Source: Solirubrobacter sp963736505 (GTDB lineage Bacteria > Actinomycetota > Thermoleophilia > Solirubrobacterales > Solirubrobacteraceae). Taken from it: a stretch of DNA of 64,000 bases. The translations under genes and the position numbers were made by a program. Numbering within the stretch: the first letter of the stretch is position 1; each line of letters starts with the position of its first letter. The stretch is from positions 1,426,001-1,490,000 of the forward strand of contig CAVTOZ010000001.1 of NCBI GenBank assembly GCA_963736505.1, given 5' to 3'. The notes under the pieces were generated by a model. That model searched no databases. It had not been told where the DNA came from and saw only the letters and a list, made by a program, of their open reading frames with translations. Below, in pieces: positions 16,504 through 24,720 of the stretch.

Positions 16504-17415
16504 TCACGCCCGAATCCGCGGATCCAGCGCTGCCAGCGTGACGTCGACGACCGCGTTGGCGACGACCACGAAGACCGCGCCGACGATCACGATCCCCTGC
16601 AGCATCGGGTAGTTGCCGGTGTCGATCGCGCTCGGGATCAGCCGGTAGACGCCGGGGATCCCGAACACCGCCTCGACGAGGATGACGTTGCCGACGAGCA
16701 GCGGCAGCGACGCGCCCGCGAGCGAGAGCGTCGGCGCGAGCGCGACCGGCAGCGCGTGGCGGCGCGTCACCTGGCCCGGCGAGAGGCCCTTGGCGGTCGC
16801 CGTGCGGACGAAGTCGGCGTCGACGGCCTCCGGCAGCGAGGCGCGCGTCATGCGCAGGCACATCGCCGCCAGCGGCGCGCCCGCGACCAGCCACGGGACG
16901 AGCAGCGCGTTGAGCCAGTTGAGCGGGTCGTCGGTCAGCGCCGTGTAGCTGTTGGGCGCCACGATCGGCAGCGGGATCGGCGCGCCGACCGACTTGCCGA
17001 ACACGAGGATCAGCGTCATCCCGATGAAGTACACGGGCGCGCACAGCATCACCGTCGCGAGCCCCTGGAGCGCGCGCGAGAGCAGCGTCCCGGGCCGCTG
17101 CGCGCAGACCGCGCCCGCGCTCACGCCGGCCACCACGCCGAACGCCAGCGCGCCGACCAGCAGCGAGATGTCGGCGGGCAGCGACTCGCCGATCAGCCCG
17201 AGCACCGGGCGCACCGGCCGGCCGCGCGAGATGCCGAGGTCGGCGTGCAGGAACGCGCGCTGCAGGTAGTCGGCGAGGTCGCCGACGTCCAGCCCGTTGA
17301 GCGTCACGAACACGAGCGCGGTGACCGCGACCGAGACCGCCACGGCGGCGGCGCCGCGCCGCAGCAGGAACACACCGAACGATCCCGACATCAGACGAAC
17401 CGTGAGGCTAGTCAT
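16504..17415 (-). CDS. Lone ABC transporter permease (DppB/OppB-like)
   Basis: A 303-residue inner-membrane permease with six helices. The cytoplasmic coupling loop is clear: EAVDADFVRTATAKGLSPGQV matches the EAA motif with its invariant Gly, and the end DPRIRA is typical of DppB-type subunits. The first external loop contains HADLGISRGRPV, also usual for the family, though that loop is shorter than normal. No binding protein, second permease or ATPase lies nearby, so it cannot work as a full importer from this locus. ATG 17415 (MTSLTVRL) is used; ATG 17391 is an alternative. Confidence 0.85.
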   Translation of the reverse strand: MTSLTVRLMSGSFGVFLLRRGAAAVAVSVAVTALVFVTLNGLDVGDLADYLQRAFLHADLGISRGRPVRPVLGLIGESLPADISLLVGALAFGVVAGVSAGAVCAQRPGTLLSRALQGLATVMLCAPVYFIGMTLILVFGKSVGAPIPLPIVAPNSYTALTDDPLNWLNALLVPWLVAGAPLAAMCLRMTRASLPEAVDADFVRTATAKGLSPGQVTRRHALPVALAPTLSLAGASLPLLVGNVILVEAVFGIPGVYRLIPSAIDTGNYPMLQGIVIVGAVFVVVANAVVDVTLAALDPRIRA

Positions 17416-17464
17416 CGATGAGAAATCTCCACAGCGGCCGATGCGTCGGGTAGCGTCGGCGGCC

Positions 17465-17875
17465 ATGCGGCGCGCGGCCCTCCTGCTCGTTCCACTGGTG
17501 GGCCTCGGGGCCGGAGCGACGGCGCTGGCGCAGGGCGGCGGCGGCTCGCACGATCCTCTGCAGCTGCCCGGCGGCTGCCTGCGCGGCGTGCGCGTGATCG
17601 TGCGCTTCGATCCGCCGTCCGGCAAGACGCTGAACGTGCACGTGCGCAGCGGCGGCCACGAGGTCGTGCACCTGACCGGCGTGACGCGCAACGCGAGCGT
17701 GACGCTGCGGCTCCCGCGCACCGGCGGCCGCGTCGACGTCAGCGGGAGCACGTCGGACGGCGATCAGATCGGCGCCGGCCGGACGTACCGGCGCTGCGCG
17801 CCCGAGCCGCAGGTCCGGCCGCGGCCGACCGAGCGGCCCGAGACGCCCGCGGTCAGCGGCGGCGGCGAAGGCTGA
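17465..17875 (+). CDS. Small secreted protein of unknown function
   Basis: A 136-residue protein with a signal peptide (MRRAALLLVPLVGLGAGATA, cleavage near ALAQ). The mature part holds a single beta-sandwich-like block (GVRVIVRFDPPSGKTLNV, VTLRLPRTGGRVDVSG) with two cysteines (GGCLRG, RRCAPE), perhaps a disulfide. The C-terminus is Pro-rich (RPRPTERPETPAV), as in wall-spanning tails. ATG 17465 is used because it begins the signal peptide; an in-frame ATG at 17441 is possible. It is divergent from the permease. Confidence 0.7.
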   Translation: MRRAALLLVPLVGLGAGATALAQGGGGSHDPLQLPGGCLRGVRVIVRFDPPSGKTLNVHVRSGGHEVVHLTGVTRNASVTLRLPRTGGRVDVSGSTSDGDQIGAGRTYRRCAPEPQVRPRPTERPETPAVSGGGEG

Positions 17876-17877
17876 CG

Positions 17878-19044
17878 CTAGGCGTCCGCTTCCTCGCGCG
17901 TCGGATGCGGCGCGTTCGGGAGGGCGGGCAGCGGCACGTCGGGCGTGCGGGCGATCGTCAGCGCGCCGACGATGAAGCGGCCGGCGACCGGGAACGGCCG
18001 CCCGGGCGGGGGCGGCGCGAGGTGCTTGCGGAAGAGGTCGAGCTGCTCGAGCACGGCCGCGTGGACGTCGGCGTGCGGACCATCGTCGCCGACCGCGCAC
18101 GCGAGCCGCGCGAGCGCGAGCGGCTCGTCGGGATCGCCGCCGCCGAACGCGCGGCCGATCGCCGACACGAGGTGCGACACGACGCGCTCCAGCAGCGGGT
18201 CCAGCGGAGCGGTCGGCGGCCCCGGGGGCGGCCCGATCCACTCCGGGTCCTGCCCGAGCACGAGCCGCTCGGTCTGCCTGCCGGCGATCGACCGCAGCGC
18301 GTCGTCGCCGAGCCCCGCCTGCAGCGCGCAGCGCGCGTGCAGCACGAAGGAGCTCAGCGGCAGCCCGTACGGCGAGTCGCTCGCCCACAGGATCTGCGAC
18401 GGCGCCACCAGCGCGAACAGCGCGATCAGGTCGGCCGGGTTCCACCACGCGGTGTCGATGAACACGTTCGGGTGGTCGGGCAGCACCTTCCACAGCCACG
18501 CGAGGTCGGAGATCGCCGCGTGGGCGAGGATCAGCCGCGCGTCGTGGAACTCGCCCGACAGCTTCACGGTGTCCTCGCCGAGCGCCGGGATCCCGCGGCC
18601 CGCGTGGATCAGGACCGGCACCTTGCGCTCGTGCGCGAGCGCGATCACCTCGCGCACGCCCGGCTCCGACAGCGCGAAGCGCTCGGCGCGGGGATGGAAC
18701 TTCAGCCCGCGCGCGCCGGCGTCCAGGCAGCGGCGCGCCTCGCCCACCGGGTCCGGCGCCTTCGGGTCGATCCGGGCGAACGCGAACAGGCGCCCGCCGG
18801 ACGCCTCGGCGGCGGCGATCGCGACGTCGTTGGGGCCTGAATAGCCGTCGGGCTCGTGCATGGGGAACACGGCCGCGCGGGCGCTGGCGGACTCCATCAC
18901 CTGCATCAGCTCGGCAGGCGACTGCTTGAAGCCGTCGGGGTCGTTGGAGCCGATGTGCGTGTGCACGTCGAAGAGTTCGAGCGGGCCGTGCTGGGCGACC
19001 AGGTGGTCCCAGAACGGGCGGTTGAGGGCGTCGATGTCCACCAT
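17878..19044 (-). CDS. Amidohydrolase-family metal-dependent hydrolase
   Basis: A 388-residue TIM-barrel protein of the amidohydrolase-2 group. Metal-site features are FDVHTHIG near residue 25, GLKFHPR, VPVLIHAGRG, ARLILAHAA and LWASDSPYGLP, which carries the final Asp. The last 100 residues (after FGGGDPDEPLALARL) are a helical and Pro-rich extension not common in the family. ATG 19044 (MVDIDALNRPFW) is the natural start; the open frame before it is antisense coding. The substrate is not predictable; decarboxylation or hydrolysis of a small ring or amide is typical. Confidence 0.85.
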   Translation of the reverse strand: MVDIDALNRPFWDHLVAQHGPLELFDVHTHIGSNDPDGFKQSPAELMQVMESASARAAVFPMHEPDGYSGPNDVAIAAAEASGGRLFAFARIDPKAPDPVGEARRCLDAGARGLKFHPRAERFALSEPGVREVIALAHERKVPVLIHAGRGIPALGEDTVKLSGEFHDARLILAHAAISDLAWLWKVLPDHPNVFIDTAWWNPADLIALFALVAPSQILWASDSPYGLPLSSFVLHARCALQAGLGDDALRSIAGRQTERLVLGQDPEWIGPPPGPPTAPLDPLLERVVSHLVSAIGRAFGGGDPDEPLALARLACAVGDDGPHADVHAAVLEQLDLFRKHLAPPPPGRPFPVAGRFIVGALTIARTPDVPLPALPNAPHPTREEADA

Positions 19045-19093
19045 GGGTCGCGGAACCCTACAGCGCCCGCCGCCGAACGCCGATACTGGACGG

Positions 19094-19414
19094 ATGCATT
19101 TCCGACGGGAGCGCGTCCGTGTCGAAACGGCGCGCCACGAGATCGAAGGCACGCTCCAGCTGCCCAACGAGGGCTTCCGCTCTCGCACGACCGACTTCCT
19201 CAACGCGACCGGGGACGAGTTCCTGGCGCTCACGGACGCCGAGGTGACCTGGGTCGACGGCACGCGCCCGCCCGAGGTCCACGAGTTCCTCGCCGTCGCG
19301 GCGCGCCATGTGATCCTCGTCGTCGAGCTCGAGACGATCGGCGTCTTCGACGTCTCCGGCGAGACGCCGGCCGCCGAGACGTTCAGCGCGTCGTCGCCGC
19401 CGCCATCCGTGTGA
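19094..19414 (+). CDS. Conserved hypothetical protein
   Basis: A 106-residue soluble protein with no signal peptide or membrane helix. The first 75 residues look beta-rich: RERVRVETARHEIEGTLQLP, then DFLNATGDEFLALTDAEVTW and HVILVVELETIGVF, consistent with a small barrel. It resembles an actinobacterial family of unknown function, but I cannot name it with certainty. ATG 19094 is used because the frame upstream is antisense to the amidohydrolase. The last 32 bases overlap the convergent aminotransferase gene. Confidence 0.65.
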   Translation: MHFRRERVRVETARHEIEGTLQLPNEGFRSRTTDFLNATGDEFLALTDAEVTWVDGTRPPEVHEFLAVAARHVILVVELETIGVFDVSGETPAAETFSASSPPPSV

Positions 19415-20492
19415 CGGCCTCGGCGACCAGCTCCGGCTCGGTCCCGATGTTCAGCCGCGCGTAGCCGGCGCCCGGGGCGCCGAAGTCCAGCCCGCGGCTG
19501 AGCGCCACGCGGCCCCGCTCCAGGAACGCCCGCGCGGGGTCGTCGCCGAGGCCGAGCGCACGGCAGTCCAGCCATGCGAGGAAGCCCGCCTGCGGGGGTT
19601 CGTAGCCGACCTCGGGCAGGTGCTCGGCGAGCAGGCCGGCGAGCAGGCGGCGGTTGCCGTCCAGCGTGGCGAGCACGCCGTCGAGCCACTCGTCGCCGTC
19701 GCGGAACGCCGCCACGGCGGCGACGGCGCCGAGGTAGCCGGTGCGCCAATACAGGTCCAGCGGCAGCTTCGCGATCCGGTCGCGTGCCTCGCCGCCCGCC
19801 GTGACGATCAGGCCGAGCTTCAGCCCCGCGAGGTTGAACGCCTTCGACGCCGACGTCAGCGCGACGCCGCGGTCGGAGACCTCCAGGAACGGCGTGTAGG
19901 CGCCCTCGTGCGCGAGCGGCCCGTGGATCTCGTCGGAGACCACCCACGCCCCGTGCTCGGCGGCGAGGTCGGCGAGCGCGCCGAGCTCGCCGCGCGTCCA
20001 CACGCGCCCGAGCGGGTTGTGCGGGTTGCAGAGCAGGATCGCCTGCGCACCGGCCTCGAACGCGCGCTCGATCGCGCCGATGTCGAGCGCGCCGCCGGCG
20101 AGCGGCGCCTCGACGACGGTACGCCCCGCGTGGCGGACGTCGGCGAAGAACGGCGGGTACACCGGCGGCGTGATCACGACGCCGGCGCCCGGGTCGGTCA
20201 GCACCTGCAGGCACTCCTCGGCGCCGACCATAACGTCGGTCGCCACGCCGACCTGCTCGGGGTCCACGCTCCAGCCGAGCCGGCGCGCGGCGAAGTCCGC
20301 GAACGCCTCGGGCACGCCCGCCAGGTCAGGCCCGAGGTAGCCGGTGTCGTCGCGCTCGATCGCCGCGTGCAGCGCCGCCTTGACCGGGCCGGCGAGCTCG
20401 AAGTCCATCTCCGCCACCCACGCGGGCAGCACGTCCGGGCCGTAGACGGCCCACTTCGCGCTCCCGCGCTGCCTCAGCCCGCGATCGTCCAC
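19383..20492 (-). CDS. MalY/PatB-type aminotransferase (cystathionine beta-lyase)
   Basis: A 369-residue PLP enzyme of fold type I. It has LRQRGSAKWAVYG and LPAWVAEMDF at the start, as in MalY/PatB proteins, ILLCNPHNPLGRVW, WVVSDEIHGPL, and the cofactor lysine in SASKAFNLAGLKLG. Such enzymes cleave cystathionine or related C-S bonds, releasing pyruvate and ammonia. GTG 20492 (VDDRGLRQR) begins the family N-terminus and overlaps the end of korB by 19 bases, so it probably sits in the korA-korB operon. The link to that oxidoreductase is unclear; it may only share transcription. Confidence 0.88.
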   Translation of the reverse strand: MDDRGLRQRGSAKWAVYGPDVLPAWVAEMDFELAGPVKAALHAAIERDDTGYLGPDLAGVPEAFADFAARRLGWSVDPEQVGVATDVMVGAEECLQVLTDPGAGVVITPPVYPPFFADVRHAGRTVVEAPLAGGALDIGAIERAFEAGAQAILLCNPHNPLGRVWTRGELGALADLAAEHGAWVVSDEIHGPLAHEGAYTPFLEVSDRGVALTSASKAFNLAGLKLGLIVTAGGEARDRIAKLPLDLYWRTGYLGAVAAVAAFRDGDEWLDGVLATLDGNRRLLAGLLAEHLPEVGYEPPQAGFLAWLDCRALGLGDDPARAFLERGRVALSRGLDFGAPGAGYARLNIGTEPELVAEAVTRMAAATTR

Positions 20493-21460
20493 GTGTCGCC
20501 GGCGCCGAGCAGCGCGTCGAGCTGGGACTCGTCGAGCTGGCGCGCGGGCGCGAGGTCGCGGTTCCACACCGGGCGCTCGACCGAGCGGAAGATGCCGATC
20601 GGCGTCGGCCCGTCGGGCGTGAGCGAGAGGCGGCTGAGCGCGAACGCGAGGCTCGGGTCCTCGCAGTGCGCGTCGTGGACGATGAAGTCGCCCTCGTCGG
20701 CGATCCGCAGGCTGCCGTCGGCGTCGCGCACGACGCCGCGCTCGCCCTCGGCGCCGAACCGGATCGGCTCGCCGTGGACCAGCGGGATCCGGTTCACGGC
20801 GCCCTGCTTCTTGTCGCGCAGCGCGTCGAACGCGCCGTCGTTGAAGACCGGGCAGTTCTGGTAGATCTCGACGAGCGCCGCGCCGTCGTGCTCGGCCGCC
20901 GCGCGCAACATCGCGGGCAGGTGCTGCTTGTCGGTGTCGATCGTGCGCGCGACGAAGCTCGCCTCGGCGCCGAGCGCGAGCGAGACCGGGTTGAACGGCG
21001 TGTCGATCGAGCCGAACGGCGTCGACTTCGTCACCTTGCCGAGCTCCGACGTCGGCGACGCCTGGCCCTTGGTGAGCCCGTAGATCTGGTTGTTGAAGAG
21101 CAGGATCTTCACCGGCACGTTGCGGCGCAGCGCGTGGATCAGGTGGTTGCCGCCGATCGACAGCGCGTCGCCGTCGCCGGTCACGACCCAGATCGACAGG
21201 TCCTCGCGCGCGGCGGCGAGCCCGGTCGCGAGCGCGGGGCCGCGGCCGTGGATGCCGTGCATCCCGTACGTGTCCATGTAGTACGCGAAGCGCCCGGCGC
21301 AGCCGATGCCGGACACGAACACGATCCGCTCGGGCGGGATCCCGAGCTCCGGGAAGAACGCCTGCACGGCGGCGAGCACGGCGTAGTCGCCGCAGCCCGG
21401 GCACCAGCGGGTCTCCTGGTCGGACTGGAAGTCCGCCTTGGTCAGCCCAGCCGTTGCCAT
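20474..21460 (-). CDS. korB: 2-oxoacid:ferredoxin oxidoreductase, beta subunit
   Basis: A 328-residue TPP-binding subunit. It shows RWCPGCGDYAVLAAVQ with the cluster-type Cys pair, IGCAGRFAYYMDTYGMHGIHGR, and the TPP/Mg motif VTGDGDALSIGGNHLIHALRRN. Also present is LLFNNQIYGLTKGQASPTS, usual for two-subunit 2-oxoglutarate or 2-oxoacid oxidoreductases. The enzyme oxidatively decarboxylates a 2-oxoacid with CoA and reduces ferredoxin. ATG 21460 overlaps the korA stop by 19 bases. No ferredoxin gene is nearby. Preference for 2-oxoglutarate over pyruvate is inferred only from similarity. Confidence 0.93.
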   Translation of the reverse strand: MATAGLTKADFQSDQETRWCPGCGDYAVLAAVQAFFPELGIPPERIVFVSGIGCAGRFAYYMDTYGMHGIHGRGPALATGLAAAREDLSIWVVTGDGDALSIGGNHLIHALRRNVPVKILLFNNQIYGLTKGQASPTSELGKVTKSTPFGSIDTPFNPVSLALGAEASFVARTIDTDKQHLPAMLRAAAEHDGAALVEIYQNCPVFNDGAFDALRDKKQGAVNRIPLVHGEPIRFGAEGERGVVRDADGSLRIADEGDFIVHDAHCEDPSLAFALSRLSLTPDGPTPIGIFRSVERPVWNRDLAPARQLDESQLDALLGAGDTWTIAG

Positions 21461-23292
21461 ATCTCGCGCTCCATCTCGGACGGCAGCAGCGGCTGCCCCT
21501 GCACCTTCGCGTACGTCTCGACGTCGACCAGATAGCGGGCCCGCAGCTCGTGCGCGAGCTGGCCGGAGTTCATCTCGGGTACGAGCACGCGCTCGTAGGA
21601 GCGCAGCACCTCCCCGAGGTTGGCGGGGAACGGGTGCAGGTGCCGCAGGTGCGCCGTGGCGACGCGACCGCCGCGCTCGCGCACGCGGCGCGCCCCCGCC
21701 CGGATCGTGCCGTAGCTGGAGCCCCAGCCGAGCACCAGCAGGTCCGCGCCGGCGTCGTCGGCGATCTCGATGTCCGGCACCTCGACGCCGTCGATCTTCG
21801 CCGCGCGCAGGTCGGTCATGCGCTGGTGGTTGGCGCCGTCGTAGGAGATCGCGCCGGTGCCGTCCTGCTTCTCGAGCCCGCCGATCCGGTGCTGCAGGCC
21901 GGGCGTGCCGGGGATCGCCCATGGGCGGGCGAGGTTGTCGTCGCGGGAATAGGGAAGGAAGGCGGCAACGGCAGAGGGCTCGGCCTTGCGCAGGCGGGCG
22001 TCGATCGGCGCCAGGTCGGCCGCGCGCGGGATCCGCCACGGCTCGCTCGAGTTGGCGAGGAAGAGGTCGCTCAGCAGGATGACGGGCGTGCGGTACGTGA
22101 CCGCGATCCGCACCGCCTCGTAGACCGCGTCGAAGCACTGGCCCGGGCTCTGCGCGGCGACGACCGGCAGCGGCGACTCGCCGTGGCGGCCGTGCAGCGC
22201 CTGCAGCAGGTCCGACTGCTCGGTCTTGGTCGGCATGCCCGTCGACGGGCCGGCGCGCTGGACGTCGATCACGATCATCGGCAGCTCGAGCGTGACGGCG
22301 AGGCCGATCGTCTCGGTCTTGAGGTCCAGCCCCGGGCCGCTCGTGCAGGTGACGCCGAGCGCGCCGCCGAACGCCGCGCCGAGCGCGATGCTCGCCGCCG
22401 CGATCTCGTCCTCGGCCTGCACGGTGCGCACGCCGTCGTGGCCGTGGCGCGAGAGCGAGTGCAGCAAGTCCGACGCGGGCGTGATCGGGTATGCGCCGAA
22501 GACGAGCTGCAGCCCGCTCTTGGCGCTCGCGGCGATCAGGCCGAGCGCCGTCGCCTCGGTGCCGTTGATGTTGCGGTAGGTGCCCGGCGCGACGTCGAGG
22601 TTCGCCTTCACGGTGACCTGCACGTCGATCAGCTCCGACGTCTCGCCGAAGCTCCAGCCGGCGCGGAACGCGGCGAGGTTCGCCTCCGCCACGTGCCCCT
22701 CGCCGAACTTGGCGCGCACCCAGCGCTCCGTCACGTCCGTGGGCCGGTCGTAGAGCCAGCTGAGGACGCCGAGCGCGAACAGGTTCTTCGCCTTCTGCGC
22801 GTCGCGCGAGGTGACGCCCTCCATCCCCTCGACGGCGCGCTGCGTGAGCGAGCTCATCGGGATCCGCTTGACGGTGTACGGCTCCAGCGTGCCGTCCTCG
22901 AGCGGATTGGTCTCGTAGCCGGCCTTCTGCACGGCGCGGACCGTGAACGCGTCCTCGTTGACGATGATCGTCGACGCGCGCTGCATCAGCGCGAGGTTCG
23001 CCTTCAGCGCGGCCGGGTTCATCGCCACCAGCACGTCCGGCGCATCGCCGGGCGTGAGGATGTCGCGCGAGGCGAAGTGGATCTGGAAGGCCGACACGCC
23101 GGCGACGGTGCCGGCCGGGGCGCGGATCTCGGCCGGGAAGTCCGGCAGCGTCGCGAGGTCGTTGCCGAGCACGGCCGTCGCGTCGGTGAAGCGGCTGCCG
23201 GCCAGCTGCATTCCGTCGCCGGAATCTCCGGCGAGGCGAACGACGACCCGCTCGCGCGTCTCGCTGCCCTTCACAGGCTTCACTCTATGCAT
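21442..23292 (-). CDS. korA: 2-oxoacid:ferredoxin oxidoreductase, alpha subunit (fused gamma)
   Basis: A 616-residue subunit in which the gamma domain (VVVRLAGDSGDGMQLAG, residues about 14-200) is fused to the N-terminus of the alpha domain (GLQLVFGAYPITPASDLL, then VQAEDEIAAASIALGAAFGG and TSGPGLDLKTETIGLA). The C-terminal part includes LVLGWGSSYGTIRAGARRV and RHLHPFPANLGEVL. This is the usual layout of two-subunit Kor enzymes. ATG 23292 (MHRVKPVKG) is preferred; GTG 23316 would add eight residues. A GGAGGG lies about 16 bases upstream, rather far. It is divergent from the broken MFS gene. Confidence 0.93.
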   Translation of the reverse strand: MHRVKPVKGSETRERVVVRLAGDSGDGMQLAGSRFTDATAVLGNDLATLPDFPAEIRAPAGTVAGVSAFQIHFASRDILTPGDAPDVLVAMNPAALKANLALMQRASTIIVNEDAFTVRAVQKAGYETNPLEDGTLEPYTVKRIPMSSLTQRAVEGMEGVTSRDAQKAKNLFALGVLSWLYDRPTDVTERWVRAKFGEGHVAEANLAAFRAGWSFGETSELIDVQVTVKANLDVAPGTYRNINGTEATALGLIAASAKSGLQLVFGAYPITPASDLLHSLSRHGHDGVRTVQAEDEIAAASIALGAAFGGALGVTCTSGPGLDLKTETIGLAVTLELPMIVIDVQRAGPSTGMPTKTEQSDLLQALHGRHGESPLPVVAAQSPGQCFDAVYEAVRIAVTYRTPVILLSDLFLANSSEPWRIPRAADLAPIDARLRKAEPSAVAAFLPYSRDDNLARPWAIPGTPGLQHRIGGLEKQDGTGAISYDGANHQRMTDLRAAKIDGVEVPDIEIADDAGADLLVLGWGSSYGTIRAGARRVRERGGRVATAHLRHLHPFPANLGEVLRSYERVLVPEMNSGQLAHELRARYLVDVETYAKVQGQPLLPSEMEREIWQRLG

Positions 23293-23351
23293 AACGCGTC
23301 GTTGATTTCCCTCCACGGCGTAGGGCTACCCACACATACAAGCGCGACAAG

Positions 23352-23365
23352 CGGACGTCAGTCCG
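23352..23365. promoter_or_regulatory. Small inverted repeat upstream of the broken MFS gene
   Basis: CGGAC-GTCA-GTCCG gives 5-base perfect arms just 3 bases before ATG 23369, in the 76-base gap between korA and the MFS gene. Position fits a regulator site, but the arms are short for certainty. Confidence 0.3.
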
Positions 23366-23368
23366 AAT

Positions 23369-24720
23369 ATGCGTCGCACCTTCGCCATCACCGCCGTCGC
23401 GCTGTTCATGTTCAGCCTCGACCGGACGGTCGTGCTGACCGCGCTGCCGGACATCGGCGCCGACCTCGGCGCGGGCCTGCGGGGGCTGCAGTGGACGCTG
23501 AACGCGTACACGCTGACGTTCGCCGTCCTCGTGGTCACGGGCGCGGCGCTGGGCGACCGCTTCGGCCGCCGGCGGATGCTGATCGCCGGGCTCGAGCTGT
23601 TCACCGCCGGCTCGGCGGGCGCGGCGCTGTCGCAGTCGATCGGGATGCTCGTGGCGGCGCGCGGGCTGCAGGGCATCGGCGGCTCCTGCTGACGCCGCTG
23701 ACGCTGACGATCCTCGTCGCCGCCGTCCCGGCCGAGCGCCGCGGCCGCGTGCTCGGCGCGTGCGGCGGGATCGCGGGCATCGCCGCGGCGCTCGGCCCGG
23801 TCGTCGGCGGCGCGCTCGCGGGCAGCGCCGGCTGGCAGGCGATCTTCTGGCTCAACGTCCCGATCGGGATCGCGCTGATGCCGCTCGCGCACGCCGGGCT
23901 GGCCGAGAGCCGCGGGCCGCGCGTGCGCCTGGACGTGCCCGGCGTGGCGCTCGCGACAAAGGCGCTGTTCGCGCTCGTGTGGGGCCTGGTCGAGAGCGAC
24001 ACGGCGGCGCTCGCCGGCGGCGCGCTCGGGCTGGCCGCGTTCGTGTGGTGGGAGCGCCGCGCGCCCGCGCCGATGCTGCCGCCGCGGTTCTTCGCGTCGC
24101 GCACGTTCTCGCTCGCCAACGCCGCGTCGCTGCTCGGGTACTCCGCGATCTTCGGCACGCTGTTCCTGCTCACGCAGCTGATGCAGACGGGCCTCGGGTA
24201 CGGCGCGTTGTAAACCCCTTTCAGTTGGGACGAAGCTTCTGGAGTCCGGCCTGCGGCTGCTGCCGTGGGCGGGCGTGCCGATGTTCGTGGTGCCGCTCGG
24301 CGGCGCGCTGACCGACCGCTTCGGCGCCCGCGCGATGATCGTCTTCGGGCTGGGCTGCGCGTCGGTCGCGCTCGGCTGGCTCGCGGCCGTGGCGGCGCCC
24401 GGCGTCGCGTACGCGGAGCTGGTGCCCGGGATGGTGCTCGGCGGGATCGGCGGCGCGTGCCTGTTCGCGCCGATCACGAGCGCCGCGCTCGGGACGGTGG
24501 CGCCGGTCGAGCAGGGCCAGGCCTCGGGCGCGACGGTCGCGATCCGCGAGCTCGCGATCGTGCTCGGCATCGCCGCCGCCGGCTCCGTGTTCGCCGCCCA
24601 CGGCGGGCTCGGCTCGCCGGCCGCGTTCGCCGCCGGGTTCCGCGCGGCGGTGGCGCTGATGGCGGGCGCCGGCGCGCTCGGCGCGGTCGTCGCGCTAGCG
24701 CTGCCGAAGCTCCGCGCGGC
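23369..24720 (+). pseudogene. MFS transporter gene, broken by a frameshift and a 31-base insert
   Basis: Three consecutive segments in different frames together give one DHA2-type exporter. Segment 1 (23369-23692) has helix 1 to GLQGIGG, including GDRFGRRRMLIAG. Near 23685-23692 the frame changes by one base, and LLTPLTLTILVAAVPAERRGRV continues. At 24208-24238 an extra 31 bases bring a TAA stop and another frame change. Segment 3 resumes with LESGLRLLPWAGVPMFVVPLGG and runs to about LPKLRAA, with its end overlapping the antisense regulator. Without these lesions the protein would be about 450 residues. Codon use outside the lesions is still normal, so decay is recent or partly sequencing error. 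Confidence 0.85.
24208..24238 (+). other. 31-base insert resembling 16S rRNA
   Basis: The insert begins TTGTAAACCCCTTTCAG and continues TTGGGACGAAGC. This is the conserved stretch following the V3 stem of bacterial 16S rRNA (E. coli about 430-460; the actinobacterial form usually reads TTGTAAACCTCTTTCAG...GGGACGAAG). It interrupts GYGA|LESGL of the MFS protein, is AT-richer than its surroundings and puts a stop in frame. Origin by repair or chimeric assembly cannot be decided here. Confidence 0.75.

Noticed and set aside
23326..24695. Extension of the LuxR/ATPase frame by 400 codons beyond its HTH
   Set aside because: The frame stays open by composition only; the region codes for the MFS gene on the other strand and the true HTH end (ELRQR) lies in another frame at 24695.
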